Below are positions 47,532 to 56,764 of a stretch of 64,000 bases of DNA, one piece after another (positions within the stretch are counted from its first letter, which is position 1; the number at the start of each line of letters is the position of its first letter). Below the pieces are notes generated by a model. That model was not told the origin of the DNA, ran no database searches, and saw nothing but the letters and a program-made list of their open reading frames with translations. Source of the DNA: Candidatus Thiobius zoothamnicola (lineage in GTDB: Bacteria; Pseudomonadota; Gammaproteobacteria; Chromatiales; Chromatiaceae); contig JAPQLC010000015.1 in the NCBI GenBank assembly GCA_030826945.1, positions 1 through 64,000 of the forward strand, in the 5' to 3' direction. The translations under genes were made by a program, and so were the position numbers.

Positions 47532-48903
47532 GCGGTCTATTCTCCTTGTCATGGCGCAACGCACGCACCACTTGATCCATAGCAGCCGAGCGTGAGCCTT
47601 TGATGAGTAAGGTGTCGTCCGGCGTTAAATCGTCCCGGATGAAATTGATCAAATCGGTTTGGTTGTCGAAATGACGCGCCGCCTGGCCAAATGCCTGGCT
47701 GGCGTGTCGGCTGAGTGAGCCGCAACTCAGCAGGCGATCAATGCCGATTGCGCGCGCGCGCTGGCCGATTTCGGCGTGCAGCGCAATACGGTTTTCGCCT
47801 AATTCGGCCAGATCGCCCAGCACCAGGGTGCGTTTTCCCGGGGCGCCTTGCAGGACTTGCAGGGCTGCGCCGACCGATTCGTTATTGGCATTGTAGCTGT
47901 CATCAATCAGCCGCGCGCCATGGCTGGCGTGCAGCAGGCGCAGTCGCCCGGAGACGGGTTGCAATTCAGCCAGTCCTTGCTGGATGTCTTGTGTGTTGAT
48001 GTTCAGTTTTTCGGCGACCGTAATGGCGGCCAGCGCATTCAGACGATTGTGTTCGCCGGCCAGTTGCAGACGCACATTGAATGAGCGGCTGGGGGTGTTG
48101 ACGGCAAATGCCGCCGCGAACCCGTCTTCGTGCCATTCAATGCGATAGCTGTTCGCCGGACTGTGAATGTCGGCGGGTTCTCGTACGCCGAAGGTCATGC
48201 TGGGTGAGGTGTCAGCCAGTTCGCGCCATAAGGGGGCGAAGCGGTCATCCGCGTTGTAAATGAAGCAGCCGCCAGCCGGAATGCCCTGGATGATTTCGGC
48301 TTTGGCATGGGCTACACCGGCTAAACTGCCGAAGCCTTCCAGGTGGGCGCGTCCGGCATTGTTCAGTACGGCGATTTCGGGTTGCACAATGCGGCTCAGG
48401 TAGCCGATCTCGCCGGCATGATTGGCACCCATTTCGATCACTGCATAGTCTTGTTCCTGCACTTGCATCAGGGTGATCGGCGCGCCGATGTCATTATTCA
48501 AATTGCCGCGCGTCGCCAGTACGGCATGATGCTGTGAGAGGATCGCCGCGATCATTTCTTTCAGGGTGGTTTTGCCATTGCTGCCAGTGATGCCGATGAA
48601 ACGGGCGGATGCGCGTTTGCGCCAGGCTTTCGCCATGTCGCCGAGTGCCAGCCGGGTATCTTTGACCACAATCTGTGGTATCGGGCAATGCGTGGGGTGA
48701 TCGACCACAGCGCCGCTTGCGCCGACCTGCAAGGCTTGCGCCAAATAATGATGCCCGTCGAAATTCGGGCCACGCAGCGCGACGAATAATTGGTCGGCTT
48801 GCAGGGTGCGGGTGTCGGTATTGACCATATCAAAGTGGGTATTGGTGCCACGCAATTCGCCGCCAGTGGCGTTCGCCATGTCGTTCAGGTTGAACCGGAT
48901 CAT
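47521..48903 (-). CDS. murF: UDP-MurNAc-tripeptide--D-alanyl-D-alanine ligase
   Basis: Adds D-Ala-D-Ala to finish the pentapeptide precursor. 460 residues. Motifs: [45 protein letters not shown] and [10 protein letters not shown]. Overlaps murE by four bases and mraY by 11 bases. Confidence 0.97.
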   Translation of the reverse strand: MIRFNLNDMANATGGELRGTNTHFDMVNTDTRTLQADQLFVALRGPNFDGHHYLAQALQVGASGAVVDHPTHCPIPQIVVKDTRLALGDMAKAWRKRASARFIGITGSNGKTTLKEMIAAILSQHHAVLATRGNLNNDIGAPITLMQVQEQDYAVIEMGANHAGEIGYLSRIVQPEIAVLNNAGRAHLEGFGSLAGVAHAKAEIIQGIPAGGCFIYNADDRFAPLWRELADTSPSMTFGVREPADIHSPANSYRIEWHEDGFAAAFAVNTPSRSFNVRLQLAGEHNRLNALAAITVAEKLNINTQDIQQGLAELQPVSGRLRLLHASHGARLIDDSYNANNESVGAALQVLQGAPGKRTLVLGDLAELGENRIALHAEIGQRARAIGIDRLLSCGSLSRHASQAFGQAARHFDNQTDLINFIRDDLTPDDTLLIKGSRSAAMDQVVRALRHDKENRPHAI

Positions 48904-50414
48904 GCGGTTTCCCCGGGTTTGGATTCAGCCAGCGCTTGTTGGGCCTGCGCCAGGTCGGAGAAGGGTTTTTTGTCCGTGCCGATCTGTTGAGTGTTTTCGT
49001 GACCCTTGCCTGCGATCAGTATCCAGTCATCCGGCCCGGCTGAGTGAATGGCTTGTTGAATCGCCAGCGCACGATTGCGCTCAATCTGAACTTTTGCCGG
49101 TTGCTGCATGCCCGCCAGAATTTGTTCGAGGATCTGCCCGGCGTCTTCCTGGCGCGGGTTATCGTCGGTCAGCCAGATGTGATCAGCCAGGGTTTCGGCG
49201 ATATTGCCCATCAAAGGGCGCTTGCCCTGGTCGCGCTCGCCGCCGCAGCCGAAGACGCAGATCACTTGGCCTGTGGCATGTTCACGCGCGGATTGCAGTG
49301 CTTTTTGCAGGGCATCCGGGGTGTGCGCAAAGTCGATCAGTACGTTGGGTTGGTCGGCATGGTTCAGTAATGACATACGTCCGGCGACGGGTTGAATGGC
49401 TTCCAGAGCCTGGATAGCCTGGGGTAAAGGCATCTCCCAGGCGAGCAGAACGCCCAATGTCAGCAGCAGATTCTCGGCATTGAATCGACCGATCAAGCGG
49501 CTGTTGATCAGGCCATCGCCCCAGCTTGAGTGGAAGGGTATACGCAAACCACTGGGACGAACCTCAATTTGGCCCGGACAGATGTGATGCGCGCCATTCG
49601 TTTGAGCGCCGCAGGTAACCAGCGTGATTTGAGCATTGATTTGTTCGCTCAGTTGGCGGCCAAATGGGTCATCGGTATTGATCACCGCATAGCGCAGTCC
49701 GGGCATATGGAACAGTTTGGCTTTGGCTGCGCCATAGGCCGCCATGTCGCCGTGATAGTCCTGATGATCGCGTGACAGGTTGCTGAATACGGCGGTGTGG
49801 AAGGGTAGGGTGGCCACCCGGCCTTGATCCAGCGCATGTGATGATGTTTCCATCGCCACGGTTTGGATGCCCAGTGTGACCTGGCGTGCCAATTCGGCTT
49901 GCAGGCTGATGGCGTCCGGCGTGGTGTGTTGGGTCGTTTGCAGGTCGTTCAATGCGCCATTGCCCAAGGTGCCGATCACGCCGGTTTGGTGGGTTGCATT
50001 CAGCGCTTGCGCCAGATAATGACTGATGCTGGTTTTGCCGTTGGTGCCGGTGATGCCAATCAAACGCAGATGTTGCGCAGGTTTGTCATAGAATCGCGCG
50101 GCGATCCGCGCCGCCAGTTCGCGCAATGAAGGCTGGATCAATAAGGGAATCGCATAGTGTTTCGCCAGTTCGCGCAGTTTGGCTTCCGGCCAGTCGCCGC
50201 CCGGTTCGGCCAGCAGGGCTGCCGCGCCGCGTTGCCGTGCATCCTGGTGATATTGCATGCCGTGCGTTTGTTGTCCGGCCAGTGCGATGAATAAATCACC
50301 GGGTTGCACCGAATGGCTGTTTTGGGTGATGCCGCGAATTAACACGTCATCAGCCGAATCCGCTTTCAGCAGGTCTTGTAATAAAGTATTCAGGCTGATT
50401 GATCGTACATTCAT
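48900..50414 (-). CDS. murE: UDP-MurNAc-L-Ala-D-Glu--meso-diaminopimelate ligase
   Basis: Adds the third residue of the stem peptide. 504 residues. Motifs: GITGTNGKTSISHYLAQAL, METSSHALDQGRV, FSNLSRDHQDYHGD, FAHTPDALQKAL and DNPRQEDAGQI. The DNPR motif specifies meso-diaminopimelate. Four-base overlaps on both sides. Confidence 0.97.
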   Translation of the reverse strand: MNVRSISLNTLLQDLLKADSADDVLIRGITQNSHSVQPGDLFIALAGQQTHGMQYHQDARQRGAAALLAEPGGDWPEAKLRELAKHYAIPLLIQPSLRELAARIAARFYDKPAQHLRLIGITGTNGKTSISHYLAQALNATHQTGVIGTLGNGALNDLQTTQHTTPDAISLQAELARQVTLGIQTVAMETSSHALDQGRVATLPFHTAVFSNLSRDHQDYHGDMAAYGAAKAKLFHMPGLRYAVINTDDPFGRQLSEQINAQITLVTCGAQTNGAHHICPGQIEVRPSGLRIPFHSSWGDGLINSRLIGRFNAENLLLTLGVLLAWEMPLPQAIQALEAIQPVAGRMSLLNHADQPNVLIDFAHTPDALQKALQSAREHATGQVICVFGCGGERDQGKRPLMGNIAETLADHIWLTDDNPRQEDAGQILEQILAGMQQPAKVQIERNRALAIQQAIHSAGPDDWILIAGKGHENTQQIGTDKKPFSDLAQAQQALAESKPGETA

Positions 50415-52177
50415 TCCGCCACCCGCGTATTTTGTGCCAGACGTATCGAGGTTCGTCTTGGCCCATCCGGTTGAACATTCAATAAACGCAAGGCTTCACC
50501 CATGACGCGCGCGAACACAGGCGCGGCGACCTGGCCGCCGTAATATTGTTGGCTGCGTGGTTCATCCAGCACGACTGCCATCGCCAGATGGGGATGCCGC
50601 ACCGGCGCGAATCCGGCGAACAGGGCGAGATAATGACCATCCTGATAAGCGCCGCGCATGAATTTTTTCACTGTGCCGGTTTTACCGGCGACCTGATAAC
50701 CGGGAATGGCGGCGTGTGGCGCCGTGCCATCCGGGGTCACGACTTTTTGCAGCAGGTGGCGCATCAAACGGCTGGTTTTGGCGCTGAGCACGCGTTTGCC
50801 GCGTGGCGGTTGGGTGGTTTTGAGCAGGGTCGCTGGTATGTACATGCCTTGGTTTGCCAAGGCGGCGTAGGCGTTGGTCAGTTGCAGTGTACTGGTCGCC
50901 AGGCCATAACCAAAAGCCAGATTGGCCTGATCGATTTTTTTCCAGTCATGGTGATGGATTAAACGGCCAGGGGTCGCAGCAGGGAATTGCAGATAAGGCG
51001 ACTGACCGAAATCAAACTGGCCGAGCAATCGCCAGATATCCGCTTTATCCATGCGCAGCGCCAGTTTGGCGGCACCGACATTGCTGGAGCGGCCCAGTAA
51101 GGCACCAAGATCAATCATACCCAGATTGCGTTTGTCCGCGATTCGGCTTGCGCCAACCCGCATATAGCCTGGGTGAGTGTCAATCAACGCATGTGGTTCG
51201 ATATCACCCTGTTCCAAGGCAGCGGCGACAATGAACGGCTTGAGTGTGGAGCCGGGTTCAAATGAATCGGTCAAGGCACGATTGCGCAAACGACCATCCT
51301 TACTGCCCCGGCTGGGTCCATCATTCGGGTTGAAGCCGGGTTGATTGACCATTGCCAGCACCTCGCCGGTTCGCACATGCATTAAGACGGCGCTGCCGCC
51401 AATCGCGCTGTGCCGTTTGACGGCGGTTTTCAGTTCGCGGTAGGCGATATGTTGCAGGCGGCTGTCCAGGCTGAGGATCAGATCCTGGCCGTCGCGTGGC
51501 AGGCGGATATTTTCAATGTCTTCATCAATTGCTTCGCGTTTGCCATTGCGCAACATAAGTTTGGCACCGGATGTGCCGCGTAAGGTTTTATCGTGAACCT
51601 TCTCCAGGCCTTCTTGACCGATATCTGCGTAATTAGTGAATCCCAGTACATGGGCGAATACTTCACCGGTTGGATAATACCGTTTGACCTGACTTTCCGC
51701 GCTGATCCCTTTTAAACCTTGTGATTTGGCTGTTTTCAGCACATATTGCGCTTGTTTGGGCGACAGGCCGTGTTGCAGATAGACAAAGCGGCGTTGGCTG
51801 TTTTGTTGCAGGCGATCACGCAAATGAGGCAGTGGCATGGGTATGGCTTGCGCCAGATATTCCAGTTCTTTCGCCTGGCTGGAGAGCTGACGCGGGTCGG
51901 CGACGATCGAAGCGATTGGTGTGGTCATCGCCAGCACATCGCCATGTCGATCCATGATCAAGCCGCGCCGCGCGGTTAGCTCCACTTCGACCAGGTGACG
52001 TTTGTTGGCTTCGTTTTTCAGGAAGTCTTGTTCAAATACTTGCTGTTCAATGGCGCGCCAGATCAAAATACCGGCGGCCAGGATGAAGAGTCCGAGGACG
52101 AAGTAATGGCGCGCCGGGCTATAAGGTGCCTGGCGCGGACGGTTTGCGGATTTTCGCCGACTTTGGTTTGGCTTCAT
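50411..52177 (-). CDS. ftsI: peptidoglycan transpeptidase FtsI (PBP3)
   Basis: Class B penicillin-binding protein for septal cross-linking. 588 residues, N-terminal membrane anchor (about 26-43). Active-site motifs: SFEPGSTLKPF (Ser-x-x-Lys), RSSNVG (SxN) and AGKTGTVKKF (KTG). An N-terminal non-catalytic domain (RRGLIMDRHGDVLA) is present. ATGA overlaps with ftsL and murE. Confidence 0.97.
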   Translation of the reverse strand: MKPNQSRRKSANRPRQAPYSPARHYFVLGLFILAAGILIWRAIEQQVFEQDFLKNEANKRHLVEVELTARRGLIMDRHGDVLAMTTPIASIVADPRQLSSQAKELEYLAQAIPMPLPHLRDRLQQNSQRRFVYLQHGLSPKQAQYVLKTAKSQGLKGISAESQVKRYYPTGEVFAHVLGFTNYADIGQEGLEKVHDKTLRGTSGAKLMLRNGKREAIDEDIENIRLPRDGQDLILSLDSRLQHIAYRELKTAVKRHSAIGGSAVLMHVRTGEVLAMVNQPGFNPNDGPSRGSKDGRLRNRALTDSFEPGSTLKPFIVAAALEQGDIEPHALIDTHPGYMRVGASRIADKRNLGMIDLGALLGRSSNVGAAKLALRMDKADIWRLLGQFDFGQSPYLQFPAATPGRLIHHHDWKKIDQANLAFGYGLATSTLQLTNAYAALANQGMYIPATLLKTTQPPRGKRVLSAKTSRLMRHLLQKVVTPDGTAPHAAIPGYQVAGKTGTVKKFMRGAYQDGHYLALFAGFAPVRHPHLAMAVVLDEPRSQQYYGGQVAAPVFARVMGEALRLLNVQPDGPRRTSIRLAQNTRVAE

Positions 52178-52452
52178 GGATCAATGAAGAGGTGTTGACT
52201 GTGTTGCGGGATATGCATGTTCAGACGGCTGCGCGCTATCTGTAATACCTGTTGCAAATTGCCCTGAGTGGCTAATTCCAATTGCCATTGATTCCATTCA
52301 ATCAGTGCCTGCGCATGGGCCGCGCGACTGGTTTGCAGTTGCAAAAACAATTCGCGCGACTGGTTTTTGGCGTAGACCACGGCCACGCCGCTGATGATCA
52401 CGGCGCAAATCAGCGCCCATAACCCAAGCATGCTTCGCCATTGGGGTTTCAT
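52174..52452 (-). CDS. ftsL: cell division protein FtsL
   Basis: 92 residues from ATG 52452, which overlaps the rsmH stop (ATGA). The frame is open far upstream but that part is the shadow of rsmH. Short cytoplasmic start, one membrane helix (LGLWALICAVIISGVAVVYA), then a periplasmic coiled coil (QSRELFLQLQTSRAAHAQ). It forms the FtsQLB complex with FtsQ and FtsB. Confidence 0.88.
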   Translation of the reverse strand: MKPQWRSMLGLWALICAVIISGVAVVYAKNQSRELFLQLQTSRAAHAQALIEWNQWQLELATQGNLQQVLQIARSRLNMHIPQHSQHLFIDP

Positions 52453-53381
52453 GAATGATTGACCTCGGCGATTCGCATGATGGCGCTGCGCGCCCTTGGG
52501 TTGCGTTCGACTTCCGCCGCGCTGGGTTTGACCGCTTTGCCGATGCGACGTAACGCGCCAGTGCTCGCGGTATGCATCACCGGCACGCTTTTGGGGAATT
52601 GTGGTCCGTGTGACTGGTCGCGGATGAAATGTTTGACAATGCGGTCTTCCAGCGAGTGAAAGCTGATTACCACCAGGCGGGCACCGCGCCGTAGAATTTT
52701 CAGCGCGTCGCACAGGCCGGTTTGCAGGTCATCCAATTCATGGTTGATGAAAATACGGATCGCTTGGAAGGTGCGCGTCGCCGGGTGTTTGTGTTTTTCC
52801 CGTATGGGCGCAGCGCGTTCAATGAGTTGTGCGAGCTGCTGAGTGGTTTGCAGTGGTTGTTGGATGCGTGCTTGAACAATTGCATGGGCGATGCGCCGGG
52901 CGAAACGTTCCTCCCCGTATTCTTTGAACACTTGTGCAAGATGACTTTCTTCAGCACTGTTCAACCAATCGGCGGCTGTTCCGCTTTGGTTCAGATCCAT
53001 GCGCATATCCAACGGGCCTGCCTGCATGAAACTGAACCCGCGTGCGGCCTGATCCAGTTGCGGCGATGAGACGCCCAGATCAAGCAACAGGCCGTCAATC
53101 TGGGACAGGTTGTGTTCGGTGCAGACCGCCGCTAATTGAGCGAAACTTTGGTTAATGATGCGAAAGCGTTGATCCTGCGCATGATGGATTTGTGCTTGCT
53201 CACAGGCTGCCTGGTCTTTATCGAACGCCAGTAAACGACCCTGCGCGCCCAATTGCTGGAGAATGGCCTGGCTGTGTCCGCCGCGCCCGTAGGTGCCATC
53301 AATATAGGTGCCGTCCGCGCGGACTTTTAAGGCGTCCACGGCTTCCTGCAACAAAACAGTTTGATGAGTATCGTGCGTCAT
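52449..53381 (-). CDS. rsmH: 16S rRNA m4C1402 methyltransferase
   Basis: SAM-dependent methyltransferase (MraW) that modifies C1402 in the ribosomal P site. 310 residues. Motifs: TVLLQEAVDAL, GTYGRGGHSQAIL (SAM site), LLDLGVSSPQLD, RGFSFMQAGPLDMRMD and VVISFHSLEDRIVKHF. Overlaps mraZ by one base and ftsL by four. Confidence 0.97.
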   Translation of the reverse strand: MTHDTHQTVLLQEAVDALKVRADGTYIDGTYGRGGHSQAILQQLGAQGRLLAFDKDQAACEQAQIHHAQDQRFRIINQSFAQLAAVCTEHNLSQIDGLLLDLGVSSPQLDQAARGFSFMQAGPLDMRMDLNQSGTAADWLNSAEESHLAQVFKEYGEERFARRIAHAIVQARIQQPLQTTQQLAQLIERAAPIREKHKHPATRTFQAIRIFINHELDDLQTGLCDALKILRRGARLVVISFHSLEDRIVKHFIRDQSHGPQFPKSVPVMHTASTGALRRIGKAVKPSAAEVERNPRARSAIMRIAEVNHS

Positions 53382-53839
53382 TAAAGTGATAATTCGCTGA
53401 GTTCGGCGGAAAGCCCGGAGCCATCTTCCTGGGCCGCAGCCAGTGCCTGTTCGTTATTCGTCCGCCAAATGGCCTGATCCCAGATTTCAAATTTTCCGCC
53501 CAGGCCGACCAGCACCACCTTTTTTTCCAATTCGGCGTGCTGACGTAGATCGGATGGTATGGAAATGCGCCCCTGGCTATCCAATGTCATATCAATGGCG
53601 GAACCCAGCAATAAGCGTTGCAAAGTGCGGTTTTCTGTTTTCAAGGCGGGTAATTTAGCGACTTGTCTGGCGATTGGATGCCATTCGTCTTGTGGATACA
53701 GCCATAAGCAGTTATCGCGTGGGTTACGGGTGATCACGACGCGTGACTGACAATTCTCTGCCAGCGTGTTGCGGTATTTGGCCGGGAATGCGATGCGTCC
53801 TTTCGCATCCAGATTCAGCGTCGTATTGCCGAGAAACAT
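53381..53839 (-). CDS. mraZ: transcriptional regulator MraZ
   Basis: SpoVT/AbrB-like DNA-binding protein, ring-forming, that represses the division cluster. 152 residues with two repeats of the swapped-hairpin domain (LNLDAKGRIAFPAKYR and LDSQGRISIPSDLR). It is the first gene of the cluster. The tandem TGGGG-type boxes upstream fit autoregulation. Confidence 0.95.
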   Translation of the reverse strand: MFLGNTTLNLDAKGRIAFPAKYRNTLAENCQSRVVITRNPRDNCLWLYPQDEWHPIARQVAKLPALKTENRTLQRLLLGSAIDMTLDSQGRISIPSDLRQHAELEKKVVLVGLGGKFEIWDQAIWRTNNEQALAAAQEDGSGLSAELSELSL

Positions 53840-53913
53840 GATTCGCCCGCTATTTGCAGGTTGCGCTAATCGGCCTTGATTTATGCAGCCTGACTACGAA
53901 ATCAGGGTAAAAA

Positions 53914-53938
53914 CACCACTATTCCCCATAATTCCCCA
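53914..53938 (-). promoter_or_regulatory. MraZ operator boxes
   Basis: On the minus strand TGGGG, TGGGG and TGGTG start exactly ten bases apart (53938, 53928, 53918). MraZ is known to bind TGGG-type direct repeats with ten-base period in front of its own gene. They sit just downstream of the -10 box, a typical repressor position. Confidence 0.7.
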
Positions 53939-53948
53939 CTTGGCCTGA

Positions 53949-53976
53949 ATATTAGCATGCTGCGTTGCTCCGTCAA
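53949..53976 (-). promoter_or_regulatory. sigma-70 promoter of the division cluster
   Basis: -35 TTGACG (53976-53971), 16-base spacer, -10 TAATAT (53954-53949) on the minus strand. Predicted start near 53942, about 100 bases before the mraZ ATG. Confidence 0.65.
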
Positions 53977-54222
53977 GCCGGAAATCGTTTGTTTGTCAGT
54001 GAGTTATAACGTTTGGTTGAAACCCGTCTGAAGACAGTGGGTGGCTTTCACAGGAGTGGTTGATTAACTTTGGTTAATTCATAAGGTTTAATTAACCTTA
54101 GGTAAACCGCCGCCTTTGGTGGTGTGACACCAAAAGGCTTTGCTGTTACGGCATGCGGGGGAGATAGCGGCCTCCAAAAACGCTCTATGTGTCGCGCTGG
54201 CAACTTGAATCCGTCCTTTGGG

Positions 54223-55728
54223 TCACAGATTCAAGCGACGATAGCCAATGGCTTCGCTTAAATGCGGCGTTTCAAGAGTTTCGGCTTGGTCAAGATCAGC
54301 AATTGTGCGCGCCATGCGCAGAATGCGGTGGTAAGCGCGTGCGGAAAGACCGAGTTGCTCAATCGCCTGGCCCAGCAAGTTTTGTTGCGGTTGGTCCAAG
54401 CGGCAATGAATTTCCAGTGATTTACCGCTGAGTAAGGCATTGGCGCAGCCTTGTCGTTCTATCTGGTGTCGCCAGGCGACCTCAACCCGCTGGCGTGTTT
54501 GAGCACTGGTTTCACCTTGTGAGGCTGGACGGGCAAATAATTCATCTTGCTTTAAAGCAGGGACTTCGATCTGGATATCCATCCGGTCCCTTAGTGGGCC
54601 GGATAGGCGGGATTGGTAACGCGCGGCAGCTTGTGGACCACATGAGGCGCACATTCTGGCTTCGTCGCCATAGAAACCGCATTTGCAGGGATTCAGTGCA
54701 GCGATTACTTGAAAGCGGGCGGCGAAACGGGCGCTGCGTGCTGCTCTGGCAATGGTGATTTCACCGCTTTCCATTGGTTCGCGCAGCACGTCCAGCACCC
54801 GATTGTCGAATTCGGGTAATTCATCCAGGAACAAGACGCCGTTGTGGGCCAGCGAAATCTCACCTGGTTTGGGATTGCCGCCGCCGCCCACTAAAGCGAC
54901 GCCGGAGCAGGTATGGTGCGGCGCTCGAAAAGGTCGTTGACGCCAGTGATGTAGATCTGGGGGTTGACCAGCGACTGAGGCGATTGCCGCGCTTTCCAAG
55001 GCTTCTGCTTCCGTCATGGCTGGCAATAAGCCGGGCAAACGATTGGCCAACATGGATTTGCCAGCGCCAGGTGGTCCCATCATCAATAAATTGTGCCGAC
55101 CCGCTGCTGCGACTTCCAGAGCGCGTTTGGCATGGGATTGTCCGCGCACGTCGCTCAGATCCGGCCCCTGAAGAGTCGATACGGCTTCGGGGCCAAGACG
55201 GGTGGGTTGCAAGGGAGTCGCGCCTGTCAGGTGTGCGCATAGTGTGAGCAAATGGTCAACACCATATAGAGTCGCCTGTTTGATCAAGCTGGCTTCAAGC
55301 AGGTTGTCCGGATGTAAGGCCAGTCCGTGTCCGGCTTGTTGGGCCGCCAAAGCGACGGGTAAAGCGCCATTAACAGGCCGTACTGCGCCTGCCAGCGTGA
55401 GTTCGCCCAGTAGCTCCAGCGTTTCACCCGTGGACTCTGGTAATTGTGTGCTGGCGATGAGGATGCCAACGGCGATCGCCAGATCGAAACGCGAGCCTTG
55501 TTTGGGTAAATCTGCCGGGGCGAGGTTGACGGTGATGCGTCGGTTGGGGAATTCAAAGCCGCTGTTTTGCAAAGCGCAGCGCACCCGTTCACGGCTTTCT
55601 TGCACGGCTTTTTCAGGCAGACCGACAATATTGAAAGTCGGCAGACCGTTCGCCAAATGGGTCTCAATACTGATCAGTGGCGCTTCAACGCCTATGGCGG
55701 CCCGGCATAGCGTTGTGGCGAGCGGCAT
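54223..55728 (-). CDS. comM: YifB/ComM family AAA+ ATPase
   Basis: Mg-chelatase-like AAA+ protein. ComM is a branch-migration helicase that widens integration of DNA in natural transformation. 501 residues: N-terminal domain (GVEAPLISIETHLANGLP), Walker A GPPGAGKSMLANRLPGLLP, Walker B NGVLFLDELPEF, a Zn-like cluster (CKCGFYGDEARMCASCGP) and a C-terminal ARAYHRILRMARTIADLD. It follows ubiK, separated by nine bases on the same strand. Confidence 0.95.
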   Translation of the reverse strand: MPLATTLCRAAIGVEAPLISIETHLANGLPTFNIVGLPEKAVQESRERVRCALQNSGFEFPNRRITVNLAPADLPKQGSRFDLAIAVGILIASTQLPESTGETLELLGELTLAGAVRPVNGALPVALAAQQAGHGLALHPDNLLEASLIKQATLYGVDHLLTLCAHLTGATPLQPTRLGPEAVSTLQGPDLSDVRGQSHAKRALEVAAAGRHNLLMMGPPGAGKSMLANRLPGLLPAMTEAEALESAAIASVAGQPPDLHHWRQRPFRAPHHTCSGVALVGGGGNPKPGEISLAHNGVLFLDELPEFDNRVLDVLREPMESGEITIARAARSARFAARFQVIAALNPCKCGFYGDEARMCASCGPQAAARYQSRLSGPLRDRMDIQIEVPALKQDELFARPASQGETSAQTRQRVEVAWRHQIERQGCANALLSGKSLEIHCRLDQPQQNLLGQAIEQLGLSARAYHRILRMARTIADLDQAETLETPHLSEAIGYRRLNL

Positions 55729-55737
55729 CTGGACGGT

Positions 55738-55989
55738 TTATAGGGTGTGGCTTTGCTGTTCCAACTCGGCCACCCGTTTTTCTAAAGCGGCGAGTTTTTC
55801 ACGGGTGCGCATAAGCACGGCTTGTTGGATTTCAAACTCATCCCGACTGACTAAATTCATCTGGCGCAGAGTCGATTCCAGAGTCATGCGCAGGTTGCGT
55901 TCAAGGTCATCCTGCAAAATCTGCAAATTTTTCGGCATGCCTTCAACAATGCGTCGCGACAGGTCGTCAAACAGTTTGGGGTTGATCAT
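55738..55989 (-). CDS. ubiK: ubiquinone biosynthesis accessory factor UbiK
   Basis: 83 residues of the BMFP (YqiC) family: an amphipathic N-terminal helix (FDDLSRRIVEGMP, LERNLRMTLESTLRQMNLVSR) and a C-terminal coiled coil (REKLAALEKRVAELEQQ). It associates with UbiJ and membranes for aerobic ubiquinone synthesis. It marks the left end of the mobile island that follows upstream. Confidence 0.9.
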   Translation of the reverse strand: MINPKLFDDLSRRIVEGMPKNLQILQDDLERNLRMTLESTLRQMNLVSRDEFEIQQAVLMRTREKLAALEKRVAELEQQSHTL

Positions 55990-56046
55990 TGGATGGGTTC
56001 CGAAGTGCGTGGTTTATCCGCATTAAGCCAGTTTCGATGGTTCAGT

Positions 56047-56244
56047 TCAACTTGTTGTGGACAAGACCAACCGGATACCCAGCTGAGCCCATCGCTCAAA
56101 TTCACTGGGCGTCTGATTGCCCAGCGTCGTTTTCATTCGGCGGCCCAGGTGCCAGCCAACCATCCGACGGGAATACAAGTTGATCACCACTGCCAAGTAT
56201 ACCCAACCCGGCAACGTCCAGATGTACGTGATGTCGGTCGTTGC
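56047..56244 (-). pseudogene. IS3-type transposase remnant with internal deletion
   Basis: The minus-strand frame reads ATTDITYIWTLPGWVYLAVV, then SRRMVGWHLGRRMKT, which is the integrase core of IS3-family OrfB. It then jumps to TLGNQTPSEFERWA, the end of that protein (normally RRHSTLGNQTPSEFE). About 90 residues including most of the DDE site are gone, with the join inside the shared TTL. No inverted repeats are visible around it. Confidence 0.75.
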
Positions 56245-56245
56245 T

Positions 56246-56613
56246 CAAGAATAGGTCCATTGGTGATTCGGGCATATTGCGCTCTTTCCAAAGGGCAATG
56301 AGCGCCAGAAACACATCATAGGTCTTGGTCGTGTAGCTTTTGGCATCTTGTGCAGGAATCACCTCAATCATGGATTCTGCGACACGGCCATCTGGTAGCT
56401 TGGCCTCCCATTGTTTGGTATGCCTTCCATAAATGTCAGGGCTTTTGCTGTGAGGGAATAGGAAATTTGACCAACGGTCATAGTTGGCTTCGGCGCTGAT
56501 GATCTCGGCAATCTGGCTATCTGCTGCTGGAATGATGTTTTTTGTGGATCAAGTGGCACAGTATTGCCTGTCACCTTTTTCAGTTCATGAGTTAGAAAAT
56601 AAACCACTGCCAT
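56246..56613 (-). pseudogene. plasmid replication-initiator-like remnant
   Basis: Two frames. The first (from 56613) has QQIARLPRSSAPKPTMTVGQISYSLTAKALTFMEGIP. After a break near 56371 the second has EVIPAQDAKSYTTKTYDVFLALIALWKE and stops making sense at the IS3 fragment. The pattern resembles initiator proteins of plasmids as I recall them. The middle is missing and the end is cut off by the IS remnant. Confidence 0.45.
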
Positions 56614-56764
56614 AGAAGGTCGAGCATTTACACAGTAGGTCGAAGATGCTTGGTTCCATTATATGCAGTTCCAGAGAAAAGCAAGTTTGAAAATAAAGTA
56701 CTAACCGGTATAGCTTTGCATTGAAACTGATCTATCGCATGGAATTAGAGCTTCTGAGAAATTT

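Larger units (their letters stand above)
53840..54222. other. 383-base intergenic region upstream of mraZ
   Basis: Contains the mraZ promoter and operator boxes (53914-53976). An AT-rich part follows with repeated TTAA motifs (54061-54110), and an imperfect hairpin (CCTTTGGTG / CACCAAAAGG, 54113-54137) may end comM transcripts. No gene supported. Confidence 0.5.
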
